Translations under genes and position numbers: made by a program
The notes under the pieces: generated by a model
Databases searched by the model: none
The model's input: the letters and a program-made list of their open reading frames with translations, nothing else
What the model was told of the DNA's origin: nothing
Shown: piece by piece, positions 49,968 through 57,465 of the stretch
Position numbering within the stretch: the first letter of the stretch is position 1
How the letters are laid out: each line of letters opens with the position of its first letter
Origin: Myxococcus llanfairpwllgwyngyllgogerychwyrndrobwllllantysiliogogogochensis
GTDB lineage: Bacteria; Myxococcota; Myxococcia; Myxococcales; Myxococcaceae
DNA length: 57,465 nt
Direction: 5' to 3'
Assembly: GCF_006636215.1 (NCBI RefSeq)
Contig: NZ_VIFM01000044.1
Coordinates: 1 to 57,465, forward strand

Positions 49968-51617
49968 CTACGCGGGCTCTTCCTTCACCCGGATGGTCAG
50001 CGTCCCCTCCTTGATTTCGATGCGGGCCGTGTCCTTGGCGTTGGTCCTTTGCAAGAGGAAGACCGGCTTGCCCTCCGCATAGGAGTGCCGCATGGAGGTG
50101 CCGTTTTCGGGCGTCTTGCCCACCAGCAGATGGGTGCCCTGGCCGTCCGCGGGCATGCGCGCCGTGTCACGCCAGTCCAGGAAGCGCTTGAGCCAGGCCT
50201 TCTGGAAGTCCAGTCCCACCAGCACCCGCTCCCCCTTGTAGGCCGGGAAGTAGAAGTGCCCGGGCAGGAGGTTCGGGTTGAACGGGAGGGTGACAATCTG
50301 GTTCTGCCAGAGGGGAACCTTCACCTTGTAGCCGTCCTGCGACGTGGCCGAGTCGGTGTAGGCCTGCCACGTCTCGTGCGGCTGCTCGCCCATCTCGCTG
50401 ACGATGAGTCCCTCCACGTAGCGGGGCCAGGTGGGCGGGGTGTAGGCGGGCAGCTCCACCCAGGTCTCCGCCTGGGGCTCCAGCACGGTGTGCATGGCGA
50501 AGTCGAAGCCGGTGCTCTTGGCCAGGTGGTCCGCGTCCGGTGAGGACGCGAGCGCGTCCCCCCGCAACGCGATGGAGCGCACCCGGAACGTCTGCCCGGC
50601 GCCCAGCCCCGCCGCGGCCCAGGCCTGCGTCGTGGGCAGCTTCACCAGCATGCCCGGCGTCAGCGCGGTGGCGGGGAAGCGCCTCCACGTCAGGTCGACC
50701 TCCATGCCGCGAAGCTTGAGCCGCCCGGTCTCCAGCGTCACCCGCGCGTCCACCTCCGTGGTGATGGGGGTGCGCACGAGCACGTCCTGGCGGATGCCGG
50801 TGACGGCGCGCGCTTGGGTGATGGGCCGGGTGGCGGGGCCCTCGGCCACCGCGTTGAGCACATTCACTTCGTGGCGCGCCACCTCGGGGAAGCGCAGCGC
50901 CACCTGGTCCATCTCCGGACCCACCAACTGCACGGGCGTGCCCGTCGCGGCCTTGGCCGTGGACAGCGCGTACTTGCCCGCCGCGTAGTCGTACGCCAGC
51001 ACGCCGTTGCGCGTGTCCACGTACCAGAGGAGGAAGTCGTAGAAGCTGGCGCCTTCCTCCGGCGTGAGGCCCAGGAACAACTGCGGGCAGGTGCTGTCCA
51101 GGCCCGCGCTCCAGTCGTAGTTGAAGGCGATGTGCGAGCCCTTGTGGGCGTCCAGCACGTCCTTCATCGACTTCTGCGTGTAGAGGATGCAGGGGAAGTG
51201 CTGGCTCCACAGCAGCTGGGCCGCGTCCTGGAACGTCACCCCGTAGCGGCGGTGCAGCAGGGGCGCGCCAGGGGCGGTCGTCGCGGGCATCTCCACCAGG
51301 GTGCGCTCGGAGACCAGGCCCTTGATCTTGAGGGACGTGAGCGCCGGCTGCTTCGCGGTGTCGGTGAACGTGCTCTTGAGCTCGAGCTGGACCTCCATCA
51401 AGTCCTGCTGGAGGAAGGCGGCCTTGAGCGCGTCCGTCTCCATGCCTCCCGCGGAGGTGTTGTCCGCGAGGTCGAACTCCACGCGGCCCTCGAAGCCCCA
51501 GGGGCGCAGCTCCAGCGCGAAGGACTTCACGTCGCCCGCGGGGATGGCGTGCGCGGTGCCGCCCGCCGTCAGGGTGACGGACACCACCAACTTGTCGTCG
51601 AAGCCGCCGGTCGTCAT
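49968..51617 (-). CDS. VgrG-like spike protein without beta-helix
   Basis: A 549-residue VgrG/gp27-like protein in the baseplate operon. It begins with two LTAGG-type strands, contains a gp27-like middle region (FPEVARHEVNVLNAVAEGPATR) and a phage-type OB region (VPLWQNQIVTLPF, PGHFYFPAYKGERVLVGLDF, LDWRDTARMPADGQGTHLLVGK), and stops at KEGTLTIRVKEEPA. Canonical VgrG would continue into a beta-helix; that part seems to be the next gene. Similarity to the VgrG-like protein at 37455 is extensive. ATG 51617 overlaps the tssE stop by 4 bases. Confidence 0.82.
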   Translation of the reverse strand: MTTGGFDDKLVVSVTLTAGGTAHAIPAGDVKSFALELRPWGFEGRVEFDLADNTSAGGMETDALKAAFLQQDLMEVQLELKSTFTDTAKQPALTSLKIKGLVSERTLVEMPATTAPGAPLLHRRYGVTFQDAAQLLWSQHFPCILYTQKSMKDVLDAHKGSHIAFNYDWSAGLDSTCPQLFLGLTPEEGASFYDFLLWYVDTRNGVLAYDYAAGKYALSTAKAATGTPVQLVGPEMDQVALRFPEVARHEVNVLNAVAEGPATRPITQARAVTGIRQDVLVRTPITTEVDARVTLETGRLKLRGMEVDLTWRRFPATALTPGMLVKLPTTQAWAAAGLGAGQTFRVRSIALRGDALASSPDADHLAKSTGFDFAMHTVLEPQAETWVELPAYTPPTWPRYVEGLIVSEMGEQPHETWQAYTDSATSQDGYKVKVPLWQNQIVTLPFNPNLLPGHFYFPAYKGERVLVGLDFQKAWLKRFLDWRDTARMPADGQGTHLLVGKTPENGTSMRHSYAEGKPVFLLQRTNAKDTARIEIKEGTLTIRVKEEPA

Positions 51618-52012
51618 GGCTCCTCCTCCACGCGCACGTGGGCACTGAGGGTGTCGAAGCGCAGGCGCAGCTTGTGGCGCTCGCCGCCCACGGTGCCCGT
51701 GAGGCCGAAGTGCAGCCACAGCCCCGCGTCGCGCCCGCGCAGCGTCAACTCCACGTCCGACAGGCGCGGCTCGTGGTGGGCAATCTCGTCGCGCAGCTCG
51801 CGGGTGAGCGTCTCCACCAGCTCGCGCGTGCCGTACTTCTCGGTGTACTCGCCCAGGCCGAAGTCGCGGCGGAAGAAGCCGTACCCCGCCTTGGTGTTCA
51901 GCACGGCCTCCAGGTTGCGCAGCACGTGCTCCAGCTCATTCGAGCCCTTGCGGCCGGTGCCCCGGCTGTCGCCACGGACCGCGAACTTGTCCAGGAAGGA
52001 AGCGCGGGCCAT
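51614..52012 (-). CDS. tssE: T6SS baseplate protein TssE (gp25-like)
   Basis: A 132-residue gp25-like wedge protein. SNELEHVLRNLEAVLNTKAGYG, the central DFGLGEY region and the C-terminal HEPRLSDVELTLRGRD segment (the EPR motif of gp25-like proteins) are present. It contacts the sheath and starts its polymerisation. ATG 52012 gives the family N-terminus (MARASFLDKF); a longer frame to 52138 reads back into tssK. Its stop overlaps the VgrG-like start. Confidence 0.92.
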   Translation of the reverse strand: MARASFLDKFAVRGDSRGTGRKGSNELEHVLRNLEAVLNTKAGYGFFRRDFGLGEYTEKYGTRELVETLTRELRDEIAHHEPRLSDVELTLRGRDAGLWLHFGLTGTVGGERHKLRLRFDTLSAHVRVEEEP

Positions 52013-52013
52013 G

Positions 52014-53264
52014 TCAGGACCTGCGCCAGAAGAGGGACACCTGGGCGCCCTGGAGCGCCGGGGTGGCATAGAAGGCCAGGCCGTCCTCGCGCAGCGCGAA
52101 CTGCCACTCCTCGCCCTGGGACAGCTTGTACCAATCAATCTCCGGGCCCAGCGCGTGCGGGAAGGACGGGTGCGGCACGTGTTCGAAGGCGATGCCCTTG
52201 AGGGCCATGCGGCGCACCGTGGCCAGGCGCGAGGGCCCCGCCAGCTTCACGCCGTCCACCGGCAGCGGCTCTCCGGCCAGCCGGCGTTGGACCAGGAGGT
52301 ACAGCTCGCCGCTCTCCCGGACCTCGGGCGGCAGCGGGGAGAAGATGAACTGGCCGTCGCGCGCCGTGAAGGCCCGGTGCGTGGCGCGGGTGGCCTCCGG
52401 CTGGAGCGCGCGCGTGAGCAATTCCACCCAGCGGCTCAGCCCCTTGCCCGGGGCCTCGTGCTGGTAGGTGGGCAGCGACTTGTCGGGCATCAGCTCCAGG
52501 TAGCAGCACGCCTCGAAGTACAGGCGGCGCAGGGAATCGAAGAAGACATACGGGTGCGGGGAGACATGGCGGTGCATGTCCTCCAGCAGGGCTTGCAGCC
52601 GCTGCACCTCGCACAGCGCGCGGCGGGCATTGCTGAGCCGGTCCGTGCGCAGGTAGCTGTCGGAGAGCCGGGCGATGAGCTGCAGCCGCGACTGCTCCAG
52701 GAGCGCCTCCAGCCGCTCCAGCAGGGCCCCGAGGAACGGGTGGGGGCCCACGAGCAGCAGCGGAGGAACCAGGTCCTCCGCCAGCCGCCACACGCCCTCG
52801 GTATCCCTTCGGAAGACGGCCAGGGGGAGCGTGTCCTTCGCTCCGTCCAGGACCGGCTCCGCGGACAGGCGCAGCCGCCGCATCACCCGCTCGACCACTG
52901 GCGGGTCTTCGGCGTACAGCCGCACGCTCTGCGCGTTCGTCGTGTCCCCCATCACATGCAGGTAGATGGTGGCCTCCGCGCGGCCCGTGCCCTCCAACGA
53001 GAAGGGCGGCAGCACCGCGTTGCCGGGCACATCCACCACGAAGCCAGCCGGGGTGACCGCCGTCAACGTCGAGACGGACAGGCTTCCACCGGCCAGCAAC
53101 GGCTCGCTCCAGGCCATCGCCGCCACGCCGTAACCCGGCGTGCCAGACAGCGAGGCGTGGAGGCGGACCTGTGCCTCCAGCGACTCTTCCTGGGCCTCGA
53201 AATGCTCCGGAAGCAGCGTCTGGCCGACGTGCCACCGGACCCGTGCGAGCTTGAAGGGGGGCAT
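52014..53264 (-). CDS. tssK: T6SS baseplate protein TssK
   Basis: A 416-residue protein with the TssK signature near the N-terminus, VRWHVGQTLLPEHFEAQEESLE (normally W..G..L.PQHFQ). TssK trimers connect the baseplate to the TssL/TssM membrane complex. A helical middle region (LERLEALLEQSRLQLIARLSDSYLRT) and a compact C-terminal domain follow, as in the family. It starts 1 base after the tssE start is read downstream and 22 bases after the tube-candidate gene. Confidence 0.93.
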   Translation of the reverse strand: MPPFKLARVRWHVGQTLLPEHFEAQEESLEAQVRLHASLSGTPGYGVAAMAWSEPLLAGGSLSVSTLTAVTPAGFVVDVPGNAVLPPFSLEGTGRAEATIYLHVMGDTTNAQSVRLYAEDPPVVERVMRRLRLSAEPVLDGAKDTLPLAVFRRDTEGVWRLAEDLVPPLLLVGPHPFLGALLERLEALLEQSRLQLIARLSDSYLRTDRLSNARRALCEVQRLQALLEDMHRHVSPHPYVFFDSLRRLYFEACCYLELMPDKSLPTYQHEAPGKGLSRWVELLTRALQPEATRATHRAFTARDGQFIFSPLPPEVRESGELYLLVQRRLAGEPLPVDGVKLAGPSRLATVRRMALKGIAFEHVPHPSFPHALGPEIDWYKLSQGEEWQFALREDGLAFYATPALQGAQVSLFWRRS

Positions 53265-53286
53265 GTTGTTTTCGTGGCGGAGGGGC

Positions 53287-53865
53287 TTACGCCGTCTCCG
53301 TGACGCCCCACTTCTTGACGATGTTCTTCGAGGACGCCGCCGCGACGTTGATGGACTGCTCCAGCGTCTTGGGCTTCACGCCAATCTGGAACGTGAAGTT
53401 CTTGGGCGACTGCACCTCACGCGACTCGTTGTCCGCCACGTTGATGTTCAGCCGGTCGCCGTTCTTCTCCAGCAGGCCGTTGAGGTCCGCGTCCACGAAG
53501 TTGGACTTGAAGTACTTCTTCGCGAGCGGGTCGTACTCGTAGATGACGTACTTCATCACCACTTCGATGTTGGAGAACGTGCCCAGCAGCATCTCGGCGA
53601 TCTTCTGCTTGTTCGCCGTGGAGATCTGCGCGGAGAGGTACAGCGCGTCGGTGACGCCCGTCTCCCACAGGTAGCTGTTGAGGACGCCGACACACTTGGT
53701 GGCCAGCGCCTTGTCCGGCTGCTCCGGGTCGGCGATCGTCTCCTGGTCCGCCACGAGGACGATGCCGCCCACGGTGATGGAGGTGATGAAGCCCACGGGG
53801 GTCTGCTTGTCCTTCTTGAAGTTGAAGCCCTGATAGACGTCCAAGTCACGTGCGAATTGAGGCAT
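53287..53865 (-). CDS. Divergent Hcp-position protein, probable T6SS tube subunit
   Basis: A 192-residue beta-rich protein encoded between tssC and tssK, where the inner-tube protein Hcp (TssD) is usually found. It is longer than ordinary Hcp (about 160-172) and lacks the recognisable Hcp start. Features: VGFITSITVGGIVLVAD (a strand pair), VVMKYVIYEYDPLAKKYFKSNF, and FTFQIGVKPKTLEQSINVAAASSKN. No other Hcp-like gene is seen in the window. The assignment rests on position, size and beta content, not on a clear motif. A sheath-associated or tail-terminator role is an alternative. Confidence 0.6.
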   Translation of the reverse strand: MPQFARDLDVYQGFNFKKDKQTPVGFITSITVGGIVLVADQETIADPEQPDKALATKCVGVLNSYLWETGVTDALYLSAQISTANKQKIAEMLLGTFSNIEVVMKYVIYEYDPLAKKYFKSNFVDADLNGLLEKNGDRLNINVADNESREVQSPKNFTFQIGVKPKTLEQSINVAAASSKNIVKKWGVTETA

Positions 53866-53910
53866 GACTCACTCCTGGATGGTTGGGGGTTGGGTGAAGA
53901 GAAGCGGGGC

Positions 53911-55401
53911 CTACCCGAGCCGGGACTCGAGCATCAGCTCCACGTTGAGGCCTTCGAACTGGATGTGCGGCAGGACGGCGACCTTGCAGTCGTACCAGCC
54001 GATTTCACCCGTGCGCTGCTCCACCACCACGCTGGTGGCCTTGAACGGGAAGCGGCGGACCGTGAGGTCATCGGGGCTTGCCACCGTCGTGACGTAGCCC
54101 GCCAGCCACGCGTCGAGCTGACGCTGGATATAGGGCGCATCGGCTGTGCTGCCGATGTTGTCGCGCATGATGCACTTCACGTAGTGCGCCAGGCGGGTGA
54201 TGGAGAACGTGTACGCCAGGTTCGTGACGAGCTGCGAGTTCTCCGAGTCCTTCGGGTCCTTGAAGCGCTTGGCGACCTTGGCGGACTGGGTGCTGAAGAA
54301 CGTCGCCTCGCTGGAGCCCTTCTTGTACACGAGCGGCATGAAGCCGCACCGCGCGAACTCGAACTCGCGGTAGTCCGGGATGGCGATCTCCACCGGGGCC
54401 TTGAGCTCCTCCTGGCCGCGCATGAAGAACGTGTCCACCGGAAGGCCGGTGAGCAGACCGCCGCCCTTGGGGCCGCGGATGGACTGGCACCAGCCGGAGT
54501 TCTCGAACGCCTTCACCATGTTGCGGGCGAAGAGGATCGACGAGTTGCCCCAGAGGTACTTGTTGGAGTCACCCTGCGAATCCTCCGTGAAGTGGAGGTC
54601 GTCGCACGGGTTCTTGTCCGGATGCCAGGGCAGGCGCAGCACGTAGCGGGGGAACGTCAGGCCCAGGTATGCGGCCTCCTCGCTGTTGCGCAGCTCGTTC
54701 CACTTGCCGTAGCGCGGGTGGGCGAGCGCGCCCTCCAGGTCCTTGATGGCCTCCATCTCCTCGACCTTGTCGCAGCCGAAGAACTTGGGGCTGACGGCGG
54801 CGATGAACGGGCAGTGCGCCGCGTTGGCCACCTTGCCCATCTGCGTCAGCCACTTGATGTCGCCCGGCGTGGAGGAGAACTCGTACAGGCCCACCAGGGC
54901 GCCGAAGGGCTGGCCGCCGTACTGGTCGTACTCCTGGATGTAGACCTTGTTGAACAACGAGCCGGCGAACACGTCCGCGGAGTTGTTCTCGAAGTCCTGA
55001 CCCAGCTCGTCCTGCGCGGCGTCCAGCAGGTCGATGGCGATGTTCGCCTTGAAGTTGGTGTGGGAGACCAGGTCCTCCAGGCCCCGCCACGCCGACTCCA
55101 TCTTCTGGAAGCGCTCGTGGTGGAGGATTTCGTTCATCTGGTCGTTGATCATCGCGTCGATGCGGTCGACGACGTCGAGCACCTGGCCCTTGTCGAAGCG
55201 CACCGCGTCGCCCGCATCCGTCGTCGCCGGCGACACGTTCTGGACGAGCGCGGCGAGCGAGGACATGAAGCGCGCCTCGATGGTGACTTCCTTCTCATCG
55301 AGGGCGGGGACGAACTTCTCGGAGATCATCGGCTTGGCGTCCACGGGACGCTCCAGCCGCACGCTCTTGAACAACCCAGGCAGATATGAGGTTTCAGCCA
55401 T
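53911..55401 (-). CDS. tssC: T6SS contractile sheath large subunit
   Basis: A 496-residue TssC/VipB. The typical blocks are visible: RIDAMINDQMNEILHHERFQKMESAWRGL, FGALVGLYEFS, FIAAVSPKFFG, FPRYVLRLPWHPDKNPCDDLHF, and the C-terminal DCKVAVLPHIQFEGLNVELMLESRLG. TssC and TssB form the contractile sheath that drives the tube. It follows tssB by 42 bases. Confidence 0.98.
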   Translation of the reverse strand: MAETSYLPGLFKSVRLERPVDAKPMISEKFVPALDEKEVTIEARFMSSLAALVQNVSPATTDAGDAVRFDKGQVLDVVDRIDAMINDQMNEILHHERFQKMESAWRGLEDLVSHTNFKANIAIDLLDAAQDELGQDFENNSADVFAGSLFNKVYIQEYDQYGGQPFGALVGLYEFSSTPGDIKWLTQMGKVANAAHCPFIAAVSPKFFGCDKVEEMEAIKDLEGALAHPRYGKWNELRNSEEAAYLGLTFPRYVLRLPWHPDKNPCDDLHFTEDSQGDSNKYLWGNSSILFARNMVKAFENSGWCQSIRGPKGGGLLTGLPVDTFFMRGQEELKAPVEIAIPDYREFEFARCGFMPLVYKKGSSEATFFSTQSAKVAKRFKDPKDSENSQLVTNLAYTFSITRLAHYVKCIMRDNIGSTADAPYIQRQLDAWLAGYVTTVASPDDLTVRRFPFKATSVVVEQRTGEIGWYDCKVAVLPHIQFEGLNVELMLESRLG

Positions 55402-55443
55402 GACGGTTACCTTCGTGGAAATAGAGTGGACGTGAGCGGCGGC

Positions 55444-56061
55444 TTACGAGTTCACGGTGGCGGGGACGGTGGCCGGCGCGGTCGCGGGGGCCGTGGCGGC
55501 GGGCGTGGTGGCCCCAGCGCCGTTGGCGGCGGGCGTGGCGTTCGCGGGAATCGCCTTGGGCAGCTTCAGCGACTCGTAGTCCTTCAGCTCGGCGAGGACG
55601 GCCTTGAGCGCCTCCTTGTTGGAGAACAGCTCGTAGACCATGTTCCGCAGCGCCTTCTGGTTGTCGATGCTGGACTGCATCTCCAACAGCAGCTTCTTGA
55701 GCAGCCGCAGCGCCTTGAGCTTGGGGACGTGGTTGACGATTTCGTCCGGGTGGAAGGACTTCATCTTGGTGATGGGCAGCTCGACGTTCAGGTCGGCTTC
55801 CACGTCCGGGTTGATGCGGTTGGGCACCTGGAAGTTCACGGACATCTTCATGTCCGCCATCAGCTCGTTCAGGTTGCGTCCGTTGACCGAGCGCAGCTTG
55901 CGCGCATCGAGGTCCACCTTCCGGTCCTCGGAGGAGCCGAGCGAGAAGTCTCCCAGCATCAGCATGCGCAGCGGCAGGTCGACCGCCTCCTGCTCGCCAT
56001 TGATGGTGGTCCGGTACGTGAGCGTGATGCGCGACTTGGGCAGTTGTTCCTGGATTGACAT
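55444..56061 (-). CDS. tssB: T6SS contractile sheath small subunit
   Basis: A 205-residue TssB/VipA. LPKSRITLTYRT, LPLRMLMLGDFSLG and KSFHPDEIVNHVPKLKALRLLKKLLLEMQ are conserved blocks; the last is the helix that embraces TssC. The C-terminal about 30 residues are an Ala/Pro/Thr-rich low-complexity tail (TAPATAPATVPATVNS), an addition to the normal 160-170-residue length. Confidence 0.97.
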   Translation of the reverse strand: MSIQEQLPKSRITLTYRTTINGEQEAVDLPLRMLMLGDFSLGSSEDRKVDLDARKLRSVNGRNLNELMADMKMSVNFQVPNRINPDVEADLNVELPITKMKSFHPDEIVNHVPKLKALRLLKKLLLEMQSSIDNQKALRNMVYELFSNKEALKAVLAELKDYESLKLPKAIPANATPAANGAGATTPAATAPATAPATVPATVNS

Positions 56062-56127
56062 GGCTACGTTACTCCCCTCGGGTGGAAGGCCTTTCTGCGA
56101 CCCGGCGGGACGCGCCGGGGTCCTGCG

Positions 56128-57030
56128 TCACTGCGGAGGCGGTGAGGTCGGCGTGGTGTCACCGGAGAACAGGACCACCTGCCGCGACTGCTCGGGTCCG
56201 CCGATGATGGGCTCGTAGCCCAGGTGACTGGAGTCCTCGACGCGGGCGTGTCCGTGCTGGTCCCTGATGACCAGCACCACGGTGAGGAACACCGGTGTGT
56301 CGATGAGGTGAGGCAACACGCGCGAGCGCAGCCGGCGTCGCGCTTCAATGGCCCATGCAGTGCCGGTGCCACAGAAGGCCTCGTTCATGTGCAGCCAGGC
56401 TTCGAGGCCACCGGTGGGCACGGTGGCGAAGCCGCCCATGGAGGTGCCGTCGCCCAGCGCCGCGCCGCCCAGTTGGATGCCGCGCGTGTCGATGCGCTGG
56501 CGGCGGGTGGCGCGCCGCACGCGGACCTCCGCCTCCGGGTACGCGTGGGAGAACAGCCAGTGCAGCGTGGAGGGACAGGCGGGGCGCAAGAGGCGCAGGC
56601 GGTGCGCGGCGGAGCCCTCCCAGCCCGGCAAGAGCGAGCCGTCGCGCTCCGGGAAGAGGCCGGCGAAGCGCGCGCGCAGGAGCAGGTGGTCGAAGTAGCC
56701 CAGGAAGCTCTCCATCGCGTCGTGCTGCAGCGACTCCATCGCCTTGAGGAAGAAGGAGGGCAGGGGCGACTGGACGCTGAGCAGTCCCAGGTTGACGGTG
56801 ATGATGGCGCGGCGCGGGTTGCGCGCGAACTCGATGGAGTGGACGAGCTGGGGGGCGTGCACGGTGCCCCGGTGGCTGCGCAGCTCCAGGTCATCCGGGC
56901 CGTAGCCCTCCTTGAAGAGCAGCTCCACCAGCGCGGGGATGTCGAACTCGTGGGCGCGCTCGATGATGCGCGCTTCGATGGAGGGCTCCCCGGCGGCCGG
57001 GGTGGAGGAGGTGGGCGTGGCGTCGAGCAT
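56128..57030 (-). CDS. tssG: T6SS baseplate protein TssG
   Basis: A 300-residue TssG (ImpH family) wedge protein. The family start FDIPALVELLFKEGYGPDDLELRS (usually F.F.Q.VRLLE) is recognisable; the LPSFFLKAMESL and FLGYFDHLLLRARFAGLF segments match the conserved core. It forms the baseplate wedge with TssF and TssE. The C-terminal PTSPPPQ tail is low complexity. It is 4 bases from the upstream gene's stop, with an AGGAGGAC ribosome site. Confidence 0.9.
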   Translation of the reverse strand: MLDATPTSSTPAAGEPSIEARIIERAHEFDIPALVELLFKEGYGPDDLELRSHRGTVHAPQLVHSIEFARNPRRAIITVNLGLLSVQSPLPSFFLKAMESLQHDAMESFLGYFDHLLLRARFAGLFPERDGSLLPGWEGSAAHRLRLLRPACPSTLHWLFSHAYPEAEVRVRRATRRQRIDTRGIQLGGAALGDGTSMGGFATVPTGGLEAWLHMNEAFCGTGTAWAIEARRRLRSRVLPHLIDTPVFLTVVLVIRDQHGHARVEDSSHLGYEPIIGGPEQSRQVVLFSGDTTPTSPPPQ

Positions 57031-57034
57031 GGCG

Positions 57035-57465
57035 TCAGTCCTCCTCTCTGGAGGTCAGCGAGGGCTGGGCGAGGAAGGCTTCCAGGTCCACCCGGTAGAG
57101 CTGCTCCAGCGCGCGCATGGGCAGCGAGTCGGCCTCTTGCAGGAATGGCTCCAGGTCGCGCGCGTGGCCGCTCAGGCCGGAGTAGAAGCGGGTGAAGAGC
57201 GAGGGCAGGTACACGCGCGGGTCGAACCGCTCCACGGTGGCCAGCACGTCCGCGGCAATCACGCCCGCCTTCGTCATCTCTCCGCGATCGACCAGCGTGT
57301 TGAACGCGTCCAGCTTGCGAAGCAGCAGCGCGAGCGGCGCGGAGATGGGCACGCCACCCACGGTGGGCGCGGCTGGCTCGGCGCGGGGCGCGGGCGCGGA
57401 CTTCTCCGGGGGCGCGTTGTCGCGGGAGGGCGCGGTCTCCGGGAGCTGTCTCTTATACCCCGTCC
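57035..57465 (-). CDS. T6SS TssA/IglI-like protein, 5' truncated by window edge
   Basis: The frame is open from the stop at 57035 to the window edge, so at least 143 codons of the 3' part of a gene are visible. The terminal about 100 residues are helical: LLRKLDAFNTLVDRGEMTKAGVIAADV, then FDPRVYLPSLFTRFYSGLSGHARDLEPFL and MRALEQLYRVDLEAFL. Such blocks occur at the C-terminus of T6SS baseplate-associated proteins of the TssA/IglI type, but the assignment is tentative. Upstream is a Pro/Ala-rich linker. A GTG at 57361 could mislead annotation as a start. The last bases before the edge are probably adapter-derived. Confidence 0.5.
   Translation of the reverse strand, partial: TGYKRQLPETAPSRDNAPPEKSAPAPRAEPAAPTVGGVPISAPLALLLRKLDAFNTLVDRGEMTKAGVIAADVLATVERFDPRVYLPSLFTRFYSGLSGHARDLEPFLQEADSLPMRALEQLYRVDLEAFLAQPSLTSREED
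57446..57458. other. 13-base match to sequencing transposon end
   Basis: CTGTCTCTTATAC matches the start of the Nextera/Tn5 mosaic-end adapter for 13 of 13 bases, with divergence immediately after, 7 bases from the window end. Probably residual library adapter at a contig edge rather than genome sequence. Confidence 0.75.

Noticed and set aside
57035..57361. The last gene as a complete 108-residue protein starting at GTG 57361
   Set aside because: The frame stays open to the edge with a typical Pro/Ala linker, and there is no ribosome site before 57361, so a 5'-truncated gene is more likely.

Overview
The window is GC-rich, densely packed chromosomal DNA that looks like a myxobacterium, most likely of the Myxococcaceae. 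The strongest pointers are a 2487-residue Ig-repeat surface protein ending in a MYXO-CTERM-type tail (GCSS, hydrophobic segment, RRRR), a proline-rich J-protein beside an Hsp70 paralogue, and a T6SS whose parts are all divergent. No rRNA, tRNA, CRISPR array, integrase or insertion sequence was seen. The right edge carries 13 bases identical to a sequencing-library transposon end, so the window probably stops at a contig edge.

Layout. 1-15.4 kb is housekeeping and metabolic: a membrane phosphatase/sulfatase-superfamily protein (cut by the left edge), a hot-dog thioesterase, an isolated nuoA-nuoB pair, a chemoreceptor, an amphi-Trp protein, a PLP-dependent decarboxylase, a second sulfatase, an FAD-linked oxidoreductase, a PHP phosphoesterase, and a plus-strand run of Rrf2 regulator, small protein, deoxyhypusine-synthase-like protein and OsmC protein. 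Two different deoxyhypusine-synthase-family genes and, at 15.5-17.5 kb, arginine decarboxylase (speA) form a loose polyamine neighbourhood. 17.7-24.6 kb is protein quality control: a ClpX-like ATPase without the usual zinc-finger domain, a CvpA membrane protein, a lid-truncated Hsp70 with a low-complexity J-protein, and a glutamine-amidotransferase-like protein with Ser in place of the expected catalytic Cys.

24.9-28.3 kb is a tightly overlapped stressosome-type operon: two HATPase (RsbT/RsbW-like) proteins, an RsbX-like phosphatase, an RsbS-like and an RsbR-like STAS protein, and a SpoIIAA-like protein. No sigma factor or RsbU/V lies in it. It ends at a hairpin facing an OmpA-family protein plus giant Ig-repeat adhesin operon (28.3-37.2 kb, minus strand).

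37.4-57.5 kb is a type VI secretion region. On the minus strand a near-continuous operon encodes a TssA/IglI-like fragment, TssG, TssB, TssC, a divergent tube-protein candidate, TssK, TssE, a VgrG-like protein, a separate beta-helix spike tip, TssF, TssL, a small protein, TssM and TssJ. The spike seems to be split into two genes. Next to it, 37.4-42.2 kb holds a second VgrG-like protein with an added Ala-rich helical tail, a 459-residue coiled-coil protein and a nitrilase-fold protein with an intact Glu-Lys-Cys triad. I regard this as a candidate spike/cargo module and the most interesting unexplained part of the window. ClpV (TssH) and PAAR genes are not in the window.
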